Assembly (NCBI RefSeq): GCF_001650875.1
Contig: NZ_LXYI01000045.1
Coordinates: forward strand, 124,001-188,000
Source of the DNA: Sulfitobacter sp. EhC04
Lineage (GTDB): Bacteria > Pseudomonadota > Alphaproteobacteria > Rhodobacterales > Rhodobacteraceae
Direction of reading: 5' to 3'
DNA length: 64,000 nt
Below are positions 60,678 through 64,000 of this stretch, piece by piece. A program made the translations under genes and the position numbers. The notes beneath the pieces were generated by a model, which was not told where the DNA came from, searched no databases, and saw only the letters and a list, made by a program, of their open reading frames with translations. Positions within the stretch are counted from its first letter, which is position 1. Each line of letters opens with the position of its first letter.

Positions 60678-60773
60678 AGCGTCCGGCCATTAGCCTGAGG
60701 CATCGCACATCACTTTTCGCGCCCCGCCGCAGGCGAAGGCAGCGACCAAGTGTTTCATGGTCAAGGCCAGACG
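60678..60773. repeat. Dispersed palindromic element, copy C (96 bp)
   Basis: It fills exactly the gap between the chpT stop (TAA ends 60677) and the proA stop (from 60774). Nearly identical to copy B, with inverted ends GCGTCCGGCC / GGCCAGACG. It probably serves as a terminator for both convergent genes. Confidence 0.75.
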
Positions 60774-62039
60774 TTAGGCGCGCACCGTCCCGTCGCCGGT
60801 GACGATATACTTGAACGATGTCAGCTGCGCCGCGCCCACCGGGCCGCGCGCATGCATCTTGCCGGTGGCGATGCCAATCTCGGCCCCCATGCCGAATTCG
60901 CCGCCATCCGCAAACTGGGTGGAGGCATTGTGCATCAGGATCGCTGAATCAAGCCGGTTCATGAAGGTCTGAACCGCGCCCGCATCCTCGGTCACGATGC
61001 AATCGGTGTGGTTCGACCCATAGGTGCGGATATGGGTGATCGCCTCGTCCACGTCCGCCACCACGCGGGCGGCCATGATCATGTCCAGGTATTCGCGGCC
61101 CCAGTCGTCTTCCTGCGCGGGCGTGGTCCCTGCGATCTTGCCCAATGCCGCATCCACGCGCATCTCCACCCCGGCATCCACAAGGGCGCGGATGATGCCC
61201 TGCCCGATGGTGTCGGCGACATCGCGGTGGATCAGCAGACATTCGGCAGCACCGCAGATGCCCGTGCGCCGCGTCTTGGCGTTCAGGACAATGCGCAACG
61301 CCTTTTCCGGGTCCGCCGCCGCGTCGATATAGATGTGCACGATCCCTTCAAGATGAGAGAATACAGGCACACGCGCCTCGCGCTGGACCAGCCCCACCAG
61401 CCCCTTGCCGCCACGCGGCACGATCACGTCGATGGTGTCGGTCATGGTCAACATCTCGGACACCGCAGCGCGGTCCCGTGTCGGCACCAGTTGCACAGCA
61501 TCCACTGGCAATCCGGCAGCGCGCAGGCCTTCCTGCAGGCAGGCATGGATGGCACGGGCAGAATGAAAACCCTCCGAGCCGCCGCGCAGGATCACCGCAT
61601 TCCCTGCCTTGAGGCACAGCGCGCCCGCATCCGCCGTAACGTTGGGCCGGCTTTCATAGATCACGCCGATCACGCCCAGGGGGGTCCGCACCCGCTTGAT
61701 ATGCAGGCCAGAGGGCTGATCCCATTCCGCCAGCGTCTCTCCGACAGGGTCGTCCTGCGCCGCCACGCTGCGCAGCCCGTCCACCATGCCCTGAACACGG
61801 GGTTCATCCAGCATCAGGCGATCCATCATCGCATCGGACAGGCCCTTGTCCCGGCCATAGATCATATCCTTGGCATTTGCCGCCAGAATCTCCGCACGCG
61901 CCGCCCAGACGGCATCCGCCGCGGCATTCAGCGCGCTTTGCTTGGCCGCAGGCGATGCCGAGGCCAGTTCCGCCGCTGCCGCCTTGGCCCGTTTGCCGAT
62001 ATCGGCCATCAGTTCAGAGATGGTTTCCATATCTTTCAT
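60774..62039 (-). CDS. proA: Gamma-glutamyl phosphate reductase
   Basis: Second step of proline synthesis: NADPH reduction of glutamyl 5-phosphate. The 421-residue enzyme of the aldehyde dehydrogenase fold has the nucleotide-binding [20 protein letters not shown] and the catalytic cysteine in [11 protein letters not shown] (about residue 250). It follows proB after 33 bases. An ATG three codons inside is equally possible. Confidence 0.95.
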   Translation of the reverse strand: MKDMETISELMADIGKRAKAAAAELASASPAAKQSALNAAADAVWAARAEILAANAKDMIYGRDKGLSDAMMDRLMLDEPRVQGMVDGLRSVAAQDDPVGETLAEWDQPSGLHIKRVRTPLGVIGVIYESRPNVTADAGALCLKAGNAVILRGGSEGFHSARAIHACLQEGLRAAGLPVDAVQLVPTRDRAAVSEMLTMTDTIDVIVPRGGKGLVGLVQREARVPVFSHLEGIVHIYIDAAADPEKALRIVLNAKTRRTGICGAAECLLIHRDVADTIGQGIIRALVDAGVEMRVDAALGKIAGTTPAQEDDWGREYLDMIMAARVVADVDEAITHIRTYGSNHTDCIVTEDAGAVQTFMNRLDSAILMHNASTQFADGGEFGMGAEIGIATGKMHARGPVGAAQLTSFKYIVTGDGTVRA

Positions 62040-62072
62040 GGTACTATGCCCATACCTTAAAGTAATGCACCA

Positions 62073-63179
62073 TCACAGTGCCATATCATCACGGTGAATC
62101 AAAGCCGCCCGACCGGGATAGCCGAGAATTTGCTCGATCTTCGCACTCTGGTGGCCCTTGATCAGCGCCGCCTCAAGCGCCGAATAGCGCGTCAGCCCGG
62201 TGCCGATGCTATGACCTTTTGAATCCAGCATCGAGATGCTGTCCCCCCGCTCGAATTTGCCGGTCACATCCGTGATTCCCGCAGGCAACAGCGACTTGCC
62301 ACGCGCCATCGCCGCCACCGCACCCGCATCCAGCGTAACCGCGCCACGCGGTTTCATCGCCGCGATCCAGCGCTTGCGCGCCGCTTGCGGGTCGGAGTGG
62401 GCGGTAAACCAAGTGGCATTCGCCCCGTTCTGCAAGGCTTGCAGCGGGCGCTGCACCGACCCTTCGGTGATGGCCATTGCGCATCCCGCCGAGGTGGCTG
62501 TTCGTGCGGCCATCAGCTTGGTCTTCATGCCGCCCTTCGACAGGCCCGACCCGGCATCCCCGGCCATCGCCTCGATCTCCGGGGTGATCTGTTCAATCGT
62601 GTCATAGCGTGTGGCCAGCGGATCATCGGCGGGGTTTCCGGAATAGAACCCATCAACGTCCGACAGCAAAATCAACTGGTCCGCGCCGACGGTCACGGCG
62701 ATCTGGGCTGCCAGCCGGTCATTGTCGCCAAAGCGGATTTCATCGGTGGCCACCGTGTCGTTTTCGTTCACGATCGGCACAACACCCAGACCCAGAAGGG
62801 TTTCCATGGTGGCGCGGCTGTTCAGATAGCGCTTGCGGTCAGCGGAATCCTCAAGTGTAACAAGGACTTGCGCCGTTGTGATGCCATGCGGCTGCAAGGC
62901 TTCCTCATAGGCACGGGCAAGCCGGATCTGGCCCACTGCCGCCGCCGCCTGCGCCTGTTCCAGCGCCAGGGTTGTGGCTGGCAGGCCCAGCACCCCCCGC
63001 CCAAGCGCGATTGAGCCCGAGGAAACCAGAACAACATCGGCCCCCAACCCCTTGAGCCAGCGCACATCTTCGGCCAGAGCCAAGAGCCATTCAGCGCGCA
63101 GCAGGCCCGTCGCCCGGTCCACCAACAGGGCCGAGCCGATCTTGATCACGATGCGTTTTGCGGCGGTCAGGGCTGCCAT
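62073..63179 (-). CDS. proB: Glutamate 5-kinase
   Basis: First step of proline synthesis. The 368-residue protein has the amino acid kinase domain ([54 protein letters not shown]) and a C-terminal PUA domain from about residue 270 ([20 protein letters not shown]). It overlaps the obgE stop by 13 bases and begins the proBA part of the operon. Confidence 0.95.
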   Translation of the reverse strand: MAALTAAKRIVIKIGSALLVDRATGLLRAEWLLALAEDVRWLKGLGADVVLVSSGSIALGRGVLGLPATTLALEQAQAAAAVGQIRLARAYEEALQPHGITTAQVLVTLEDSADRKRYLNSRATMETLLGLGVVPIVNENDTVATDEIRFGDNDRLAAQIAVTVGADQLILLSDVDGFYSGNPADDPLATRYDTIEQITPEIEAMAGDAGSGLSKGGMKTKLMAARTATSAGCAMAITEGSVQRPLQALQNGANATWFTAHSDPQAARKRWIAAMKPRGAVTLDAGAVAAMARGKSLLPAGITDVTGKFERGDSISMLDSKGHSIGTGLTRYSALEAALIKGHQSAKIEQILGYPGRAALIHRDDMAL

Positions 63180-64000
63180 GGTTCGACGTCTTCCACAGGT
63201 TTGTGGCGCAGGCGGTCGTCGTTGATCTGGCCCCGCAGGGTGCGCAGCACCTCTGTCACGCCTTCGCGGGCGACACCAGACATCTGCATGACGGCACCGC
63301 CGCTTGCCTTTTCCAATTCTTTACAGGCCTCTGCACGCTCTTCTTCATCCAATGCATCAATCTTGTTCAGCACGGTGACACGCGGTTTGTCCGCCAGGTC
63401 GCCGCCATAGGCCTCAAGTTCGGTGATGATGGTCTGGTAATCCTCCGCAATGGTCTCGGAAGTGCCATCTACCAGATGCAGCAGCACCGCGCAGCGCTCG
63501 ACATGGCCCAGGAACAGATCGCCCAGGCCCCGCCCTTCGGAGGCGCCTTCGATCAGCCCCGGAATGTCGGCCACGACAAATTCGGTGTTGTCCACGCCCA
63601 CAACTCCCAGATTGGGGTGCAAGGTGGTAAAGGGGTAATCCGCAATCTTGGGCCGCGCGTTGGAGGTGGCTGCCAGAAAGGTCGATTTTCCCGCGTTGGG
63701 CAGGCCCAGCAGGCCCACGTCCGCAATCAGCTTGAGCCGCAGCCATAGGGTGCGTTCGACACCGTCCTGCCCCGGATTCGACCGGCGTGGTGCCTGGTTG
63801 GTGGCCGATTTGAAATGCAGGTTGCCCCAGCCGCCATTGCCGCCGCGCGCCAGTTCGACACGCTGGCCCAGTTCGGTCATATCGACCAGAACGGTTTCCT
63901 GATCTTCGTCCAGAATTTCGGTGCCGACGGGCACCCGCAGCACGATGTCCTCGCCATCCTTGCCGGTGCGCTGCTTGCCCATGCCGGGCTGGCCGTTCTT
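63167..64000 (-). CDS. obgE: GTPase ObgE/CgtA, partial (N-terminus outside window)
   Basis: Ribosome-assembly and stress GTPase. The 3' part of the gene is present, running off the window end; about 277 of the usual 340 residues are seen. The Obg domain (glycine-rich, [20 protein letters not shown]) is followed by the G domain with P-loop GLPNAGKST, switch [20 protein letters not shown] and NKIDALDE. The C-terminal extension is short. obgE-proB-proA is a common order in alphaproteobacteria. Confidence 0.95.
   Translation of the reverse strand, partial: KNGQPGMGKQRTGKDGEDIVLRVPVGTEILDEDQETVLVDMTELGQRVELARGGNGGWGNLHFKSATNQAPRRSNPGQDGVERTLWLRLKLIADVGLLGLPNAGKSTFLAATSNARPKIADYPFTTLHPNLGVVGVDNTEFVVADIPGLIEGASEGRGLGDLFLGHVERCAVLLHLVDGTSETIAEDYQTIITELEAYGGDLADKPRVTVLNKIDALDEEERAEACKELEKASGGAVMQMSGVAREGVTEVLRTLRGQINDDRLRHKPVEDVEPWQP

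Noticed and set aside
1-64000. Prophage, genomic island, toxin-antitoxin or defence system
   Set aside because: No integrase, capsid, restriction, toxin or transposase gene is seen. The HerA-like ATPase lacks NurA, Sir2 or other defence partners.

Overview
The window is a high-GC stretch of alphaproteobacterial chromosome, most likely from the order Rhodobacterales (Roseobacter group). The evidence is the gene set: the trgA-trgB-cysK tellurite locus first described in Rhodobacter sphaeroides, a ChpT histidine phosphotransferase, an IalB-family protein, a class II DAHP synthase, two HAAT-type (Liv) ABC transporters, an olsBA ornithine-lipid operon, and a PhoR without membrane segments. No phage, plasmid backbone or intact insertion sequence is visible. 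Nearly all of the window is tightly packed, ordinary-looking chromosomal genes, many with 1-4 base stop/start overlaps.

Layout. 1-2252: the C-terminal part of a BCCT transporter and a class V aminotransferase. 2321-10782: photolyase, cyclopropane fatty acid synthase, trgA, trgB, cysK, a large MscS-type channel and an AlaX editing protein, followed by tRNA-Ser(GGA). 11441-17821: a five-gene HAAT transporter ending in an alpha/beta hydrolase, with a divergent PAS-LuxR regulator. 17836-23336: a six-gene operon eptA-dgkA-psd-pssA-response regulator-histidine kinase. 23536-29034: a divergent peptidoglycan pair (MepK-like endopeptidase and YcbB-like L,D-transpeptidase), then lpxD and a dedicated acyl carrier protein/ketoacyl synthase pair. 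29060-32247: GNAT, IalB and a HerA-like ATPase. 32293-38375: an array of tandem palindromes and a second, complete HAAT transporter. 38557-42788: aldose-sugar dehydrogenase, a small secreted protein, a GlxA-type regulator and DAHP synthase. 43192-46203: a PAS_5 protein, yicC, gmk and a gamma-carbonic anhydrase. 46208-53563: phoR-pstSCAB-phoU-phoB with a clear Pho box. 53791-54983: aroQ coupled to a solo LuxR. 55406-57262: rpsB-tsf. 57535-64000: a PA14-like secreted protein, olsB-olsA, a DUF3553 protein, chpT, and obgE-proB-proA.

Two themes run through the window. The first is envelope lipid remodelling. The eptA operon encodes every step of a closed cycle: phosphatidylethanolamine is used as a phosphoethanolamine donor, the diacylglycerol left over is phosphorylated, and phosphatidylserine synthase and decarboxylase rebuild the donor. 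It also carries its own two-component system and has an 11-bp-phased direct repeat in front of it. The window also holds the Pho regulon core, ornithine-lipid synthesis, cyclopropane synthase, and an lpxD next to its own ACP/KAS pair. The second theme is non-coding architecture. A roughly 97-bp palindromic element is present in three copies plus one condensed copy, always at gene 3' ends. There is a 266-bp MITE-like element with perfect 20-bp inverted ends, a 104-bp-period array of paired palindromes between two convergent genes, and two 14-bp tandem repeats. Functions are inferred from sequence motifs read by eye; no database search was run.
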